DNA from: a virus
DNA length: 39,302 nucleotides
IMG/VR virus record: IMGVR_UViG_3300015263_000928
Span: 1 to 39,302 of that record
Direction: 5' to 3' (one strand)
The notes beneath the pieces were generated by a model. That model was given only the letters and a program-made list of their open reading frames with translations, was not told the origin of the DNA and made no database searches. Position 1 is the stretch's first letter. Each line of letters starts with the position of its first letter. A program made the position numbers and the translations under genes. Shown one piece after another: positions 29,858-38,495 of the stretch.

Positions 29858-30819
29858 GGGTACCGCACCTGCCACCCGCGTCGGGTGCCGCGGTACAGCT
29901 GCGGGGCCACGATTACTCGACCGGAGTTTTGAACCCGTGGGTCCAGTAGGTCGCCTAGCATCGACAGCGCGCGCGCCAGGTCACGCTCGACCTCAGCGTT
30001 GCTCTGCCTTCGAATCCCCAACACCTTCAACGCTGTGGCGTCTGCGAGGGCTTGGTGGAAATCAGCCGGCAGAGCTGGCCAATCGGTCTGATCTGCTGCG
30101 CGTACGTAGTCTCCGACTTCGATCGTCGACATGTCCCCAGAGCCGGTGCAGGTGAACACTGCCCCGGATAGCGTTTGCGACTCCCCGACGAGCTGAGCCT
30201 CGTACCAGCCGCTTGCGCCCACGACATCGATCGGAGTGGATCCGCTCGTGATTGCCGTCTTGGCGCCAGAGGTAGTTACCGACTCTGGAACAGCAGACAC
30301 CGTGATTGTCCGAGCCGCCGTGTCGACAGCGGTGATCAGTCCATACGTCGCTGGGGTCGTCTGCGCGGCTGCGATGCGCGCTGGGCGCAGGTAGTAGTGG
30401 ATCCGCAGCTGCATCGACACGCTATTCGGCGTCGGGAGCAGGACGAGGTTGTCGCCACGAACGCAGAACCGCTCGACCCACCCAGTCTGCCCGCTTGGTA
30501 GCTCGTGCATGGCCGCGGTTGCCTCGTCTACCTCGTCGAGATCTCTCCACTCACCCGTCCCGAGGTAGCTGATCTGCACGCGCTCGAGGCCTCCGGAGCA
30601 CGCGCGTGCAGGGATGCGGTAGCTAGCCTTCCCTTCGACAGCGGACACGATCGACTGCTTGAGCCAATACCCCTGCCTGGCCTTGACGATCGCGCGCTCG
30701 AACACTTGCTGTTGCTGCGCGTTCGCCAGGCGCAGCAACACGCTGTCGGTCCAGTCTGCCGTTGTGGTCGGCAGAAAGGCGGCTTCTCGAATCGCAGCGA
30801 GTAGCTCAGTCTGATTCAA
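29854..30819 (-). CDS. Head-tail adaptor / tubular-A-like protein (321 aa)
   Basis: ATG 30819 follows the previous stop directly. The N-terminus MNQTELLAAIREAAFLPTTT with LRLANAQQQQVFERAIVKAR begins a helical domain, then strands with ASYRIPARACSGGLERVQIS and LVLLPTPNSVSMQLRIHYYL. The 'Y.IP.ra....l..v.i' and 'HYYLRP' segments are typical of podovirus gatekeeper/adaptor proteins. It joins the portal to the nozzle. Confidence 0.8.
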   Translation of the reverse strand: MNQTELLAAIREAAFLPTTTADWTDSVLLRLANAQQQQVFERAIVKARQGYWLKQSIVSAVEGKASYRIPARACSGGLERVQISYLGTGEWRDLDEVDEATAAMHELPSGQTGWVERFCVRGDNLVLLPTPNSVSMQLRIHYYLRPARIAAAQTTPATYGLITAVDTAARTITVSAVPESVTTSGAKTAITSGSTPIDVVGASGWYEAQLVGESQTLSGAVFTCTGSGDMSTIEVGDYVRAADQTDWPALPADFHQALADATALKVLGIRRQSNAEVERDLARALSMLGDLLDPRVQNSGRVIVAPQLYRGTRRGWQVRYP

Positions 30820-31140
30820 CTAGAACTCCGTTATTCGCATGCGGACCCCGCTCCGGGGCTGGACTCCGCGCCTCCGCCGCTCCTCATAGTCGTTGACGTC
30901 CTCGTCGTCGCCTGAGTCGAACTCGCGCCCAATCAGGCTCAGCATTTGGGGGCTGTAATCCGCCCTAATGGCGCCGATCTCCCGCGCCGCGTTCATCAGC
31001 TCCGCCATGTCGGTGTTGCCGCCCTGCCGCTGCGCGCTGCTACGCAGCTGCGCGCCGTACAACTCTTCGGCAGCCTTCCGCCTCTTTTGCATTGCGGCGA
31101 GCTCGCTTGCCGCCGCAGCGATTATCCAGGGCAACGCCAT
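30820..31140 (-). CDS. Small virion or assembly protein (106 aa)
   Basis: ATG 31140 overlaps the previous TAA (TAATG). It has a hydrophobic start MALPWIIAAAASELAAMQKR, a helical middle with RADYSPQMLSLIGREF, and an acidic-basic tail. It lies between the Gly/Met-rich protein and the adaptor. Possibly a head completion factor; no family recognised. Confidence 0.65.
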   Translation of the reverse strand: MALPWIIAAAASELAAMQKRRKAAEELYGAQLRSSAQRQGGNTDMAELMNAAREIGAIRADYSPQMLSLIGREFDSGDDEDVNDYEERRRRGVQPRSGVRMRITEF

Positions 31141-31694
31141 TAGCGCCGCTGCCCCCAGCGGTCCCCGAGGATTCCGCCAGTTGAACGCCCGACGCCGGGC
31201 ATCATCATGCCGCCACCGTTTCGCCTAGCCGCAATCGCGGCCGCGATGCGTTGCTGCATCTGCTGCAGCCACGGGTTGGCGCGTCCGCCGCCGAGAGGCA
31301 TCCCACCGCCGCCCGTGCCGAACTGGGGGCGCTGCATGGGCTGTGCCTGCGCGCCGCCAAAGCGGGCCTGCAGGGCCTCCCAGTTAGGCTGCATCCCGCC
31401 GCCTGCGCCCTGCGCCTGGCTCGACATCATCGGGCCTGGAGCCGGAGCGCCTGGCGGCGCCTGAACGGCCTGTGCCCAAGGCGTTGGCCCGCCGTCGCCG
31501 CCCATCTGGCTTGCGCCAGACCAAGGCATCCGAGACCGCTGGTCCGGTACGCCAGGGTTAGGCGCCTGGAACGTACGCATATAGCCATCGCCATCAGCTG
31601 CAGCGTCGAGCCTGCGCATGGGCATGCTCCCGCCTTGCTGCGGGGCAGGCCGCATCCTTTTCTTTTGCTCGTCGTCGTCCTCGGGCGCAAACAC
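31140..31694 (-). CDS. Gly/Met/Gln-rich low-complexity protein (184 aa)
   Basis: GTG 31694 follows AGGAGG by four bases. The sequence is rich in Gly, Met, Pro and Gln (GGAQAQPMQRPQFGTGGGGM, RRNGGGMMMPGVGRSTGGIL) with no apparent folded domain, except one helix (NPWLQQMQQRIAAAIAARRN). First gene after the capsid gene and its hairpin. Probably a minor head protein or assembly factor that stays disordered. Confidence 0.65.
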   Translation of the reverse strand: MFAPEDDDEQKKRMRPAPQQGGSMPMRRLDAAADGDGYMRTFQAPNPGVPDQRSRMPWSGASQMGGDGGPTPWAQAVQAPPGAPAPGPMMSSQAQGAGGGMQPNWEALQARFGGAQAQPMQRPQFGTGGGGMPLGGGRANPWLQQMQQRIAAAIAARRNGGGMMMPGVGRSTGGILGDRWGQRR

Positions 31695-31712
31695 GTGGCC
31701 TCCTAACTTCGT

Positions 31713-31752
31713 TCCCTGCCGCCGCCAGGTGCGACGCTGACGGCGGCAGGGA
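31713..31752 (-). terminator. 12-bp hairpin after the capsid gene
   Basis: Perfect arms 31713-31724 and 31741-31752, with a 16-base loop, in the gap between capsid stop and the next gene. It could be a partial terminator or RNA-stabilising stem that raises capsid expression over the genes downstream. No T-run. Confidence 0.5.
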
Positions 31753-31760
31753 CAGAACTA

Positions 31761-33047
31761 TCAGGCTCCAGAGGTGGAGCTGTTCACGATGTTGCTGATG
31801 ATCGCGCAGCGGTAGGGCATCCGCAGCACTGGGCTCTGGTTGCTCATGATCCGCAGCTGGCAGCCTGCGTTGCTCGGCAGCTCGAGGAAAAACCAGTCCT
31901 GACCCTCGCCGCGGAACGTGATGTCTGTCGACCCGACACGCTTACCGATGCCCTTCGGGAAGAACATCGCCTCACCCTGTTTCATGTACTTGTGCAAGGC
32001 GACGTTGATCACGCCAGATGGCGACTTGTACTCCAGGTTATTCGCGCCCTGCCGCTTCACCTCGTCGGTATTGCCCGTGTACCGCTGCAGAGAGTCGGCT
32101 TCCTCGGCCAGATCGCCGAACGTAGGCGCCGAAACGAACAGCTTACCGCCCATGTCCAGGCCGTTCGGGAACAGCTTGGCCGCCATGCCGAGGACGCGTG
32201 CCCGGGTCAGCGCAGCAGAACCAGCGCTGAAGTTCACGCTCTTCCACATCGGATACGTGGCGGCGTCAATCCCGAATAGCGACCCAGTGTTAGTCAGGAT
32301 CGACTCGACACCTACGCAGGTCGTCGTGCGCCATCCCGTCGGGATGAGCACGTCTCCAGCGACCGGGACGACAGCCGAACCCGTCAGGAACAGAGTGAGC
32401 AGCTTGCTGTCAGCGACCGCGGCGGTAACGGACACTCCTTCCGCTCTGACGGTCGAGCCATCGGACTGGTAGATGTCGACCTTGGCGCCGATCATGTTGT
32501 TCCAAACGCCGGGTGCCCACGACGCGGTCGTGATCGTGACGGTCATGCCCGAGCCGGTACCGAGATCCGTGCCCGAGATCGGTGCCTGAAGCACGCCGAC
32601 GTTGGCCGCGATCGTGCTGCCAGAGCCGCAGCCGTAGAGCAGCGAAATCTCCCGATAGAACTCCATCGACTGCATGAGCAGCGACGTTTTGAGCTCGAAC
32701 GCGCTTCGGAAGGCCCCGCCGTTGCTCCCGTTGCCGGACCCGTTGCGACCCTTGAAGGTTACGTCGTAAGGGATGTTCCCGACGAGCGCGAGCGTGCTCC
32801 CGTCAACGGACGCGTTCTTCAAAACCGAGTCGACGGCAGAGTTAAGTGCGAACGCCGTTCCCGAGTTATCGGCAGTCATGCCGTGCTCGAGCGAGACGAC
32901 TACCGGGAAGTCAAACGACTTGCCGGGTCGCTGGTCCTGGCCGACGAAGTCGAACCAATCAGCGATCGTGTTTTCCTCGGGAAGGGGATTCGTAAAATCC
33001 CCGTACCGAACCTTGTAGTCTGGTAGCCAGTTTGCGAGTGCGGACAC
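31761..33047 (-). CDS. Major capsid protein (428 aa)
   Basis: GTG 33047 (MSALANWLPDYKVRYGDFTN) has GGAG five bases upstream. The length and mix of helix and strand, with KTSLLMQSMEFYREISLLYG as spine-like helix and a beta-rich C-terminus (VGSTDITFRGEGQDWFFLEL, PYRCAIISNI), fit a HK97-fold capsid. It follows portal and scaffold in the usual order and is set off by hairpins on both sides. Capsid identity is inferred from position, size and fold-like features, not a catalytic motif. Confidence 0.8.
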   Translation of the reverse strand: MSALANWLPDYKVRYGDFTNPLPEENTIADWFDFVGQDQRPGKSFDFPVVVSLEHGMTADNSGTAFALNSAVDSVLKNASVDGSTLALVGNIPYDVTFKGRNGSGNGSNGGAFRSAFELKTSLLMQSMEFYREISLLYGCGSGSTIAANVGVLQAPISGTDLGTGSGMTVTITTASWAPGVWNNMIGAKVDIYQSDGSTVRAEGVSVTAAVADSKLLTLFLTGSAVVPVAGDVLIPTGWRTTTCVGVESILTNTGSLFGIDAATYPMWKSVNFSAGSAALTRARVLGMAAKLFPNGLDMGGKLFVSAPTFGDLAEEADSLQRYTGNTDEVKRQGANNLEYKSPSGVINVALHKYMKQGEAMFFPKGIGKRVGSTDITFRGEGQDWFFLELPSNAGCQLRIMSNQSPVLRMPYRCAIISNIVNSSTSGA

Positions 33048-33123
33048 CGTTGCTCCGAAATGGTTGGGAGATCCCAGCCGCGTTTCGATTGCCGGTGACC
33101 GTCTGCACGCTTCACTTGGCCGC

Positions 33124-33153
33124 CGTCAGCTGCACCGATAACAGTGGCTGACG
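33124..33153 (-). promoter_or_regulatory. Hairpin in the leader before the capsid gene
   Basis: CGTCAGC / GCTGACG (33124-33130 and 33147-33153) with an extra CAC/GTG pairing inside. It lies in the 179-bp gap 33048-33226, which has no gene, and may mark an mRNA processing or terminator site before the capsid gene. Confidence 0.35.
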
Positions 33154-33226
33154 CGAGGCTGCTGGCGCCGTCGGGCGGTTCTACTTGCGTAGGTTACTGA
33201 CCATGATCCAGACCGGGATAGGTCGG

Positions 33227-33412
33227 TCAATGGTTTTGCTGAGCGCGCACCATGATTTTTGCCCCGTCGGGGCTGAACTCGACCACGAGCTGGGCAAGGT
33301 CGAGCGACCGAAGCTCGTCAGCGGCGAAGGTCACGGGCTCATCTCCGTCCTCCGCCATCGCACGCTTGCTCACGTAATGGGTCCGGGCAGGACGCCTGGC
33401 ATTCGCGGTCAT
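33227..33412 (-). CDS. Small hypothetical protein (61 aa)
   Basis: ATG 33412 overlaps the previous TGA. The sequence (TANARRPARTHYVSKRAMAE, then DELRSLDLAQLVVEFSPDGA) has one beta-hairpin-like segment and a basic start. It lies between scaffold and capsid genes; such small genes can be head decoration or scaffold helpers. No recognised family. Confidence 0.6.
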   Translation of the reverse strand: MTANARRPARTHYVSKRAMAEDGDEPVTFAADELRSLDLAQLVVEFSPDGAKIMVRAQQNH

Positions 33413-33651
33413 TGTCCGGGCCGTCCGGGGCGCACGCCGGGGGTAAACGTGATGGTCACGTCGACGTTGTCTGTCTCGATCGTCAGCTCGGCATCGAGCA
33501 GAGCGTCGATTGCCTCCACCTCGGCAACTGGAATCGTGATAACGCCGCCCCCCGGAGGGCCTCCGCCAGGGTTGAAATTGCGCTCAGTGAGCGCGTGGAT
33601 AAGAAGCGCCAGTGCGCGTTGTGAAGTCGCCATATTCAGGACCCTGGCCAT
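33409..33651 (-). CDS. Small hypothetical protein (80 aa)
   Basis: Only the C-terminal end of a longer frame is credible as a gene. ATG 33651 or ATG 33633 begins the protein (MATSQRALALLIHALTERNF). It has a Pro/Gly linker, then VITIPVAEVEAIDALLDAEL and a Thr-rich strand end. The preceding scaffold gene stops two bases before. Probably a virion component or assembly aid. Confidence 0.6.
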   Translation of the reverse strand: MARVLNMATSQRALALLIHALTERNFNPGGGPPGGGVITIPVAEVEAIDALLDAELTIETDNVDVTITFTPGVRPGRPGQ

Positions 33652-33652
33652 C

Positions 33653-34894
33653 TCAGCCCATACCCATTCGCCGGAGGAAGTCGCTCGGACGTCTCCCCTG
33701 ACCGCCACGCGGCTGCTGGCCGCCGCCTCCGCCGAACTGCCCCAGCTGCATGGGCTGCAGCTGCTTGTACGGCCCAGACGCCAGCCTGCGCGCTCCAAGC
33801 GGGTAGCCTCCTGGGTTCTGCGGCGGAGCCTGGTACACCTGCTGCTGTCCCGCAGGTTGCCCCCCTGCGGCGCCGCTATACCGGGCCATGTCCTGGAGCA
33901 TTTCCTTGGTCGCCAACGCGGCCTCGTCGCACCGCTGCGCGTCAACGTTCCCGTCGGGGCAAAAGGCCTGCAGTTGCTGCAGGAACAGCTTGTGGGCCAG
34001 CGGGTACTGGCCGATTGAGTGCCTCCGCAGCGCAGCGGGCATAAGCTGTTCGATCTGCTTAGCCACGTGCTGGGTAACAGGGTCAGGCCCAGCGTTCTGC
34101 TGAGCCTGCATCTGCTGCTGGCGCATCGCGTCCTGCATCCGAGCGCGCTCATCCTGCTCGGCTTGGAGACGATCCATCAGAGCACGCTCGGACTGCGGCA
34201 GGCGCATGTACGCAACGCGTTCCTCCGCGTAGGCGTGGGCGGCTTGTACGAACGACTCCTCAAGCCCTAGCAGCTTGAGCCCGTGGCGAAGCTGCCTGTG
34301 GTCTCGCCATTCATTATTTCTCGCCCGTTCCAGCTGCAGGATGTGCTGTGCCTGTCGCGACAGGGCATGCGATTCCTCGAGCTTGCGCGTGTAGTCCGCG
34401 CGTCGCTGATAGCCGCCGATGGCTTCCTCGAGCGATACCTGCCTTTTCTCGCCGCCGACCGATACCTCGACAGGGAAGTGACGCAACTCGTCCAGAGGGA
34501 GTTGCCCCCGGTCCAGAGCGGATTGGATCCGTTCGAAGGATTCGGCGCGCTGCCTCTGATAGGCCGCTTCCTCGTCGGCATCGACGGGCTCGCCGGTCTC
34601 CGGGTCTACCTGCGGCTCCGTTGGCGGCTGCTTCTCGTCTCCGACGGCCGCCGCCCCGTGCTCGTCCACCTGCGGCATGGACTCGCCGCCAACGTGCCGC
34701 GGGGCACCTTGGCTAGGGTCGTACCCCGCAGGCTGCGGAGGAGCCTTCCAGACGCCGCCATCTCCGGCATTTGGCTGGGCCAGGCCGCCGCTGTCTCCGC
34801 CTACCTGAGCCGCACGAGACGCCACCACGGCGCCGAAGTTGCTCGGTGTTGCCGGGAGCGCCGCCGCTCCCGCTTCAGGTGCTTCGAGTGCCAT
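33653..34894 (-). CDS. Scaffolding-type protein (413 aa)
   Basis: ATG 34894 begins MALEAPEAGAAALPATPSNF. The N-terminal half is disordered and acidic (EPQVDPETGEPVDADEEAAY). The middle is long coiled coil (HILQLERARNNEWRDHRQLR, RLQAEQDERARMQDAMRQQQ). The C-terminus is Gln/Gly/Arg-rich with a basic end (RGGQGRRPSDFLRRMGMG), the usual shape of a scaffold that binds the capsid through its C-terminus. It lies between portal and capsid. Confidence 0.78.
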   Translation of the reverse strand: MALEAPEAGAAALPATPSNFGAVVASRAAQVGGDSGGLAQPNAGDGGVWKAPPQPAGYDPSQGAPRHVGGESMPQVDEHGAAAVGDEKQPPTEPQVDPETGEPVDADEEAAYQRQRAESFERIQSALDRGQLPLDELRHFPVEVSVGGEKRQVSLEEAIGGYQRRADYTRKLEESHALSRQAQHILQLERARNNEWRDHRQLRHGLKLLGLEESFVQAAHAYAEERVAYMRLPQSERALMDRLQAEQDERARMQDAMRQQQMQAQQNAGPDPVTQHVAKQIEQLMPAALRRHSIGQYPLAHKLFLQQLQAFCPDGNVDAQRCDEAALATKEMLQDMARYSGAAGGQPAGQQQVYQAPPQNPGGYPLGARRLASGPYKQLQPMQLGQFGGGGGQQPRGGQGRRPSDFLRRMGMG

Positions 34895-34901
34895 ACATTA
34901 C

Positions 34902-37127
34902 CTACCCCTGCGATTGGACGTTTGCGCCTGGCGGCGGCTCCGATTGATTCGGCAGCTTCACGCCGCTGGAGTCGCGTTCCTGTGGTGTTGCTGAGCCAGA
35001 CTGGCCGCTGCCGCTGCCGCTGCCGCTGCCGCCGCCGCCGCTGGTGTTCTGTTGCTGCGATGATGCTCCAACTCCGCCTTGCTGCGGCTGCGTCGCTGTA
35101 GGCGCCCCCATTGCCATCCCCAGCATGGCAGTAGGTGAGCCGAATATCGGCGGCGGGAGCGGAATGCCGAGCGTGCTCGCGAGCCGCGGGTCGATCCATT
35201 GCCAGGTCATCAGGTGATCGTTGATGTGCGACAGCACCTGATAGATGACATTCGGGTCAGCATCCGGGCTCGAGCTGAGCTTTTCGAATAGCGCCCAGTG
35301 CGCGGGGATATGCCGGAATGGGTGGTCGCCGGCTCCCGCTCTGCACTCAACCCCGTTGCTTAGCTGCTCGTTCTCCCATTGGATCCGCAGGTCACGCGCC
35401 TTCGAGTCGTCGACGAAGCCGGACCAGTTGCCAGTCGTTAGGCCGCGGATCACAGCGTCGCGCCTGTCGGGCTCGACGTCTTTCAGCGCCTGGAACATTT
35501 CGAATCTACCGGCCTGCGAGCGCATGAGAGGGTTGGTTGTCTCGACGCGGACCTTTCTGACGCCAGCCAGCGATTGCCTGCTGAACGATCGCAAGTAAGG
35601 GCGCTCGCCTACCCCAGCAACCTCGACCAGAAACTCGCTGTCGGCGTTCGCTCGAACCATGTCGAGCATCATGTTCGCCATCTGCTCGCGAAACCAATCA
35701 AGCGCCGCCTGCCGCGCGCTCTGGAACTCGATCGCAATCGCGTGGAACAGCGCGGCCATTTGCCCAGACTTGATATTCGCGCCCGGATTGCCGCGAGCGA
35801 CGCTGTTCATTCCCGAGATCGACTCATGCCGCGAGTGCAGGTACGTCAGGAACCACTGCACCGAGTCTGGCATTTGCGCGTAGTTGATCACGCTCGGCGC
35901 CTCGCTTCCCGGCAGCTTGGCAAGAGCGCGCAACCCCATCGCGATCATTTTCGGGTCTAGGCTCGACCCCTTGTCATAGACGATCGTGTTGCGGCCAAAC
36001 GTCGACAAGTTGCTAGCCGTGTCGCTGCACAACTGGTCGATCATCTCTTGAATGGCAATCAGGTCCCAGGAATCCGCATAGCCGAAGGCCGACCCGAAGA
36101 ACTTCCCGGAGGCCATCTCCACGAGCGGCAGACCGCTCTTTACCGGGCACGGCAGATCCCACAGGACAACGTCCCCGCATATTCCGACGTAGCGGCCGCC
36201 TTCTATCGCTCGGCAGCGCGAGTGATAGAAGTGGTGGACGACGCAATCGTCGTCGTCGTCGATGTCGTAGTTGTGACCGAACAGGCGCTCTGGGATCCAC
36301 TCGTCGAGCCCGGCGCTGTTGAGAATGTCCTCTGCCCGCTCGGGGTAGGTGGCGGCGAGCTCCCACTTGCTAACGCGTTCGCGAACAATCGCCCACCGCA
36401 TCTCTTTCGACGACGGATCTAGTGCGACGTCCCATGGAGCGCACACGTTGACGTATGGCGCGCCGGACATCTGAACGCTAGGCACCTTGGCAGGAGTGCC
36501 GTTTTCGTCAAGCACGGGCCCTCTGGTCTGCGGATCAACCGCATCGACCGATACCTGCACCTCGTCGCCGCCTTCGGAATCCCACCTCAGGTGCCCATAC
36601 GCAGCGCCCCAAACGCCTTCGGCCTCCAAGATCTCGCGCTCTCGACCCTCGCCGATGGCCTGCTTGTAGATGTACCCGACTACCGCGTCTGAGATCTCGC
36701 ACGAGCTGAGCGCGTCGTAGTCCGAGTTGAGCGCCAAACACTGGAATGCTGGGCGCTCCCCCTGGGCTATAACGTTCTGCTGCCGAATAAAGCTGCGAAC
36801 CTCGTTGATTCTGAAGCGCGTGAACTCCGCTTCTGGCCCAGTACGCGACAGCGTCTGCGTCGCCATGTCGTTCGGATTCGACGGGTCGGTGCCGTAGTAC
36901 TGCGCCCACGCGATCGACCACATGGCCCGCAACCCACGGCGCACGGCGGCCTCGAAATATCGACGCTCCTTTCGGTCGATCTCGGACCGGAGCTCGTCGG
37001 CTGGCCGCGCCGCCCAGTACGTCTGCTGCGATTCACTACCGTTGCCGGTTCTTCCCTCGAACATGTGCGACACGCTCCCCCATGCAGCCAATAGCTGCAT
37101 GGCCAGGTCCATCCATGGCGGTCGCAC
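34902..37127 (-). CDS. Portal protein (741 aa)
   Basis: The ring at the unique vertex through which DNA enters and leaves. GTG 37127 is the first start; ATG 37112 and 37100 are alternatives. The core contains FEMFQALKDVEPDRRDAVIR, MASGKFFGSAFGYADSWDLI, QEMIDQLCSDTASNLSTFGR and VARGNPGANIKSGQMAALFH, features of long podovirus-type portals. Near the C-terminus a Gly/Ser repeat (GGGGSGSGSGSGQSGS) forms a flexible tail, encoded by a simple repeat around 35003-35042. Position before scaffold and capsid agrees. Confidence 0.85.
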   Translation of the reverse strand: MRPPWMDLAMQLLAAWGSVSHMFEGRTGNGSESQQTYWAARPADELRSEIDRKERRYFEAAVRRGLRAMWSIAWAQYYGTDPSNPNDMATQTLSRTGPEAEFTRFRINEVRSFIRQQNVIAQGERPAFQCLALNSDYDALSSCEISDAVVGYIYKQAIGEGREREILEAEGVWGAAYGHLRWDSEGGDEVQVSVDAVDPQTRGPVLDENGTPAKVPSVQMSGAPYVNVCAPWDVALDPSSKEMRWAIVRERVSKWELAATYPERAEDILNSAGLDEWIPERLFGHNYDIDDDDDCVVHHFYHSRCRAIEGGRYVGICGDVVLWDLPCPVKSGLPLVEMASGKFFGSAFGYADSWDLIAIQEMIDQLCSDTASNLSTFGRNTIVYDKGSSLDPKMIAMGLRALAKLPGSEAPSVINYAQMPDSVQWFLTYLHSRHESISGMNSVARGNPGANIKSGQMAALFHAIAIEFQSARQAALDWFREQMANMMLDMVRANADSEFLVEVAGVGERPYLRSFSRQSLAGVRKVRVETTNPLMRSQAGRFEMFQALKDVEPDRRDAVIRGLTTGNWSGFVDDSKARDLRIQWENEQLSNGVECRAGAGDHPFRHIPAHWALFEKLSSSPDADPNVIYQVLSHINDHLMTWQWIDPRLASTLGIPLPPPIFGSPTAMLGMAMGAPTATQPQQGGVGASSQQQNTSGGGGSGSGSGSGQSGSATPQERDSSGVKLPNQSEPPPGANVQSQG
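35003..35042 (-). repeat. Simple repeat in the portal C-terminus
   Basis: A run of CCGCTG-type hexamers and CCG triplets codes for the Gly/Ser linker. Likely to vary in length by slippage. Confidence 0.7.
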
Positions 37128-37153
37128 GCGCCACGGACCGGACTACAGAAACG

Positions 37154-37684
37154 TCAGACGAAAGACAGCCGAAGCTCGTCCTGCCTGCCGACGTGTATCT
37201 TAGCGCATACGGGGCTGGCGCTCTGCCCCATAGCAGAAACGAACGTCGAGCGGTTGATTTCGCCGCCGAACCCGTCCCACTCGTCTGCCTTGGATCGCCA
37301 GTGGTCCTCGACCGCCACTGGCCTGCACACACGCACTTCCAGGGCCAGGTCCCTCGTAGGAACGTGCTCGACGTGCGGAGCTCCGTGGATGTCGCGGATC
37401 GCCTTGGACGCCGGGCTGCGATCTTCGCCGCGGATGATCGGGACGATAGTTGCTCGCCGATTCAGCCTGGACAACGGGATACGCGACGTGATGCACGGCC
37501 AATCTTGCTCCTTGAGAGCAGCGCGCGGGAACTTCGCCCTGAACCACGCGGAGGCAATCCGTAGCTCGGTGGGCTCGTCGATGGCCAGGTAATACACGCC
37601 TTCGCCAGATGGATACTGCGACTCGCTGTCAGCCGATGCTGCCGGGCTGCCGCCGCTCCTAGCGGCTGCTGATGAAGATGTCAT
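37154..37684 (-). CDS. Hypothetical protein (176 aa)
   Basis: ATG 37684 overlaps the previous stop (ATGA). A Ser/Ala-rich start is followed by a mixed fold: GEGVYYLAIDEPTELRIASA, KEQDWPCITSRIPLSRLNRR, ATIVPIIRGEDRSPASKAIR. It lies immediately upstream of the portal. I looked for lysozyme, protease or nuclease motifs and saw none. Possibly a head or portal assembly protein. Confidence 0.65.
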   Translation of the reverse strand: MTSSSAAARSGGSPAASADSESQYPSGEGVYYLAIDEPTELRIASAWFRAKFPRAALKEQDWPCITSRIPLSRLNRRATIVPIIRGEDRSPASKAIRDIHGAPHVEHVPTRDLALEVRVCRPVAVEDHWRSKADEWDGFGGEINRSTFVSAMGQSASPVCAKIHVGRQDELRLSFV

Positions 37685-38034
37685 ATCGGTCTACCTCCAC
37701 GGCGCTGCTGTTGCATGTATGCAGCGGTTGTTTCTGTCCTAAGCTCCTGGATTTCCTCGAGCCATTTCGAGGCCAGGTCCCCGAGTGTTCGCTTGGTCTC
37801 GCTGTCCAGCTCATTGACGCGCGCTACCAGGCGCTCGTGCGCCTCCAGCAGATTGCTCGAGCGCGCTTCCGTGCCCTCGAGCGAGGCGACCCGCTTCCAG
37901 ACTGCGTCTTCTAAAGCGATTACCCTGTCGAGGACGTCGTTACGACGCCGGAAAGAGTCGAGCCAGCGTAGCGCGACGAATGCCGCAATGAGTACGCAGC
38001 TGACGGCTGCGACGCTTTCCGGGACGTTGTTCAT
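37681..38034 (-). CDS. Membrane-anchored coiled-coil protein (117 aa)
   Basis: ATG 38034 overlaps the previous stop. One hydrophobic helix (VAAVSCVLIAAFVALRWLDS) is followed by continuous coiled coil (NLLEAHERLVARVNELDSET, LASKWLEEIQELRTETTAAY). The shape suits an inner spanin or membrane tether, and its location before the portal would make it the second such protein in the late block. Not linked to any lytic enzyme. Confidence 0.65.
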   Translation of the reverse strand: MNNVPESVAAVSCVLIAAFVALRWLDSFRRRNDVLDRVIALEDAVWKRVASLEGTEARSSNLLEAHERLVARVNELDSETKRTLGDLASKWLEEIQELRTETTAAYMQQQRRGGRPI

Positions 38035-38495
38035 CCTGCCGACCCCCCAGCCGGGAACCGGGCCTCCAGTTCTCGATCGAGCTGATGGCGGTCATAAGCG
38101 CCTCTGAGCTCGGCCAACCGCTGGTCGATCATACTTCCGCCAGACGGCGTGCGATGCTCCATCGCAGCGGTGAGCACGGCGGTTTCCTCGCTCGACTCGC
38201 TCCTAATAGCGTGACCGGCGTCGTCGAAGATCGACCGAAGACGCAACAGCAGCTGCTCCCTAACAGCAGCGTCTTCGATCGACAGAGCCAGCTCATTCCC
38301 GAACTCAACGAGGCGATCGAGTAGCGATCCAATCTTTACGTCCTGCATCTTATTCGGGCGTCCCCAAAGGTGCAGGAATACCTGGCGTACCGTTTCCATC
38401 CTGCCGAGCAGCCTTTGTTCGGCTCTCTGCACCGCATCCACCGCATCCACCGCATCCACAACATCCTCGTTCGTTGTAACGTCTGGCGTTTTCAT
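38031..38495 (-). CDS. Helical protein with Asp-Ala-Val repeat (154 aa)
   Basis: ATG 38495 overlaps the previous TGA, with a CGGAG ribosome site eight bases upstream. Near the N-terminus a DAV repeat (VVDAVDAVDAVQRAEQ) is encoded by 9-bp tandem units. The rest is amphipathic helix (DVKIGSLLDRLVEFGNELAL, EQLLLRLRSIFDDAGHAIRS). Near its 3' end it contains one copy of a 34-bp repeat also present in the gene upstream, in another frame. No family recognised. Confidence 0.65.
   Translation of the reverse strand: MKTPDVTTNEDVVDAVDAVDAVQRAEQRLLGRMETVRQVFLHLWGRPNKMQDVKIGSLLDRLVEFGNELALSIEDAAVREQLLLRLRSIFDDAGHAIRSESSEETAVLTAAMEHRTPSGGSMIDQRLAELRGAYDRHQLDRELEARFPAGGSAG
38072..38105 (-). repeat. 34-bp direct repeat, copy A
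   Basis: Identical to 38576-38609 in the same orientation. Here it is read as part of RGAYDRHQLDRE in the 154-aa gene; in the other copy it is read as EALMTAISSIELE in the 109-aa gene, so the two copies are in different frames. Confidence 0.9.
38431..38457 (-). repeat. Three tandem 9-bp units
   Basis: ACCGCATCC three times, coding for the Asp-Ala-Val repeat of the 154-aa protein. Confidence 0.9.

Noticed and set aside
33185-35101. Two plus-strand frames of over 270 codons opposite scaffold and portal
   Set aside because: Antisense shadows of genes with the expected order and composition for head genes.
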